Position numbers and translations under genes: made by a program. From an uncultured Pseudodesulfovibrio sp. (GTDB lineage Bacteria > Desulfobacterota > Desulfovibrionia > Desulfovibrionales > Desulfovibrionaceae), in NCBI GenBank assembly GCA_947259235.1, contig CAMYLL010000181.1, positions 1 through 6,052 on the forward strand: 6,052 bases of DNA, written 5' to 3'. Under the pieces are notes generated by a model. That model was given only the letters and a program-made list of their open reading frames with translations, was not told where the DNA came from and searched no databases. Positions 5,461 through 6,052 of the stretch are shown here, one piece after another. The first letter of the stretch is position 1; each line of letters opens with the position of its first letter.

Positions 5461-6052
5461 CTACCTGCCGCCCGGACAGGGGACGCGGTGGGAGATGTAT
5501 ATCTCTCCCAGGTCATGAATGAGCTTCTTGTTGTCGAACACGGCGTGCACCGTCTCGCGGGCGGCGGGGATGATGCGTCCGCGGGCGTCCTGGTCGGTGA
5601 GGAGCCGGGTGATGATGCGGGCCAGGGCGTCCGGATCGTCGGGCTCGCAGAGCAGTCCGGTCCGGTCGTGAACAACCAGCTCGGGCAGGCCGGAGACGTT
5701 GGTGGCGGCAACGGGCACGCCGGTGGCCATGGCTTCGGCGACCACGTTGGGAATGCCGTCGCGGTCGCCGTCCTGTGCCTCGCGGCAGCCCAGGGTGAAG
5801 CAGTCCGCCTCGCGGAGCAGGCTGATGACCGCGTCGTGGGTGATGGTTCCGGGCATGGACACCGCGTCTTCCAGGGCCAGCTCGCGGATGAGTTCCGCTA
5901 TTTTTCGCTTCTCCCCGGCCTTGCCGTCACCCACCAGGGTGTAGCGAAAGGGGATGCCCTGGTCGCGCAGCCGGGCCAGGGCGCGCAGGATGGTGTCTAT
6001 GCCCTTCTTGGGCACGAACCGGGCCACGGTGAGGATGTGATAGGGCGGCTGG
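5461..6052 (-). CDS. GT4-family glycosyltransferase, C-terminal 196 residues (cut by right window edge)
   Basis: C-terminal nucleotide-sugar-binding half of a GT-B fold, retaining glycosyltransferase of family GT4, cytoplasmic and probably acting on a surface polysaccharide or lipid-linked sugar. Numbering the visible residues from 6051, it shows HILTVARFVPKKGIDTILRA at 5-24, the nucleotide-binding turn YTLVGDGKAG at 37-46, and DGDRDGIPNVVAEAMATGVP at 94-113. The last covers the E-x7-E region, here Asp98-x7-Glu106. ATNVSGLPELV at 116-126 and TGLLCEPDDPDALARII at 131-147 follow. The DGDRDGIP stretch is like that of WcaL-type exopolysaccharide transferases, so that subgroup is the best guess; donor and acceptor cannot be read from sequence. 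The protein ends at the TAG at 5461-5463. The frame runs past the GTG at 6027 to the window edge, so the true start lies outside. No other polysaccharide gene is visible nearby. Confidence 0.92.
   Translation of the reverse strand, partial: QPPYHILTVARFVPKKGIDTILRALARLRDQGIPFRYTLVGDGKAGEKRKIAELIRELALEDAVSMPGTITHDAVISLLREADCFTLGCREAQDGDRDGIPNVVAEAMATGVPVAATNVSGLPELVVHDRTGLLCEPDDPDALARIITRLLTDQDARGRIIPAARETVHAVFDNKKLIHDLGEIYISHRVPCPGGR

Noticed and set aside
1..6052. Search for a novel defence, mobile or secondary-metabolism system.
   Set aside because: All substantial frames are explained by conserved housekeeping-type genes, one glycosyltransferase and one unknown membrane protein. There are no direct-repeat arrays, transposase or integrase motifs, or compositional breaks indicating an island.

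Overview
The window is a compact, GC-rich bacterial chromosome segment in which every convincing gene lies on the minus strand. Gene content and style suggest a sulfate-reducing deltaproteobacterium of the Desulfovibrio/Pseudodesulfovibrio kind. The main grounds are a fused IspD-IspF enzyme next to cysS, a type A RNase P RNA and strong G/C bias at third codon positions. That assignment is inference from gene style, not a database match.

Reading in the direction of transcription (right to left), the order is as follows. (1) The C-terminal part of a GT4-family glycosyltransferase runs off the right edge (5461-6052). (2) A short intergenic region holds a hairpin (5413-5434) and a very good sigma70-type promoter (5378-5407). 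(3) A CAU-anticodon tRNA with encoded CCA follows (5284-5359). (4) About 175 nt of spacer contains a strong stem-loop (5135-5168) and a doubtful 48-codon reading frame. (5) A Nif3/DUF34 dinuclear-metal protein (4100-5107) is followed by (6) a coiled-coil C4 zinc-ribbon protein (3314-4048). (7) The RNase P RNA gene rnpB (2931-3300) begins only 13 nt after that gene's stop. (8) A second strong hairpin (2890-2923) leads directly into (9) the bifunctional ispDF gene (1666-2874). (10) A membrane-anchored protein of unknown function (778-1659) starts 6 nt after ispDF. (11) The N-terminal 244 codons of cysS (1-734) run off the left edge.

Most of this is housekeeping: tRNA maturation (RNase P), tRNA charging (CysS), isoprenoid precursor synthesis by the MEP pathway (IspDF) and a decoding tRNA. 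ispDF, the unknown membrane protein and cysS are packed as an operon. The zinc-ribbon gene, rnpB and ispDF are so close that separate promoters would have to sit inside the preceding gene, so co-transcription of rnpB with mRNA on one or both sides is plausible. I found no CRISPR array, insertion sequence, toxin-antitoxin pair, phage gene or defence system. The points most worth checking are the rnpB-ispDF junction, the tRNA-nif3 spacer, the identity of the CAU tRNA and the unknown protein between ispDF and cysS. No gene-free stretch exceeds 300 bases.
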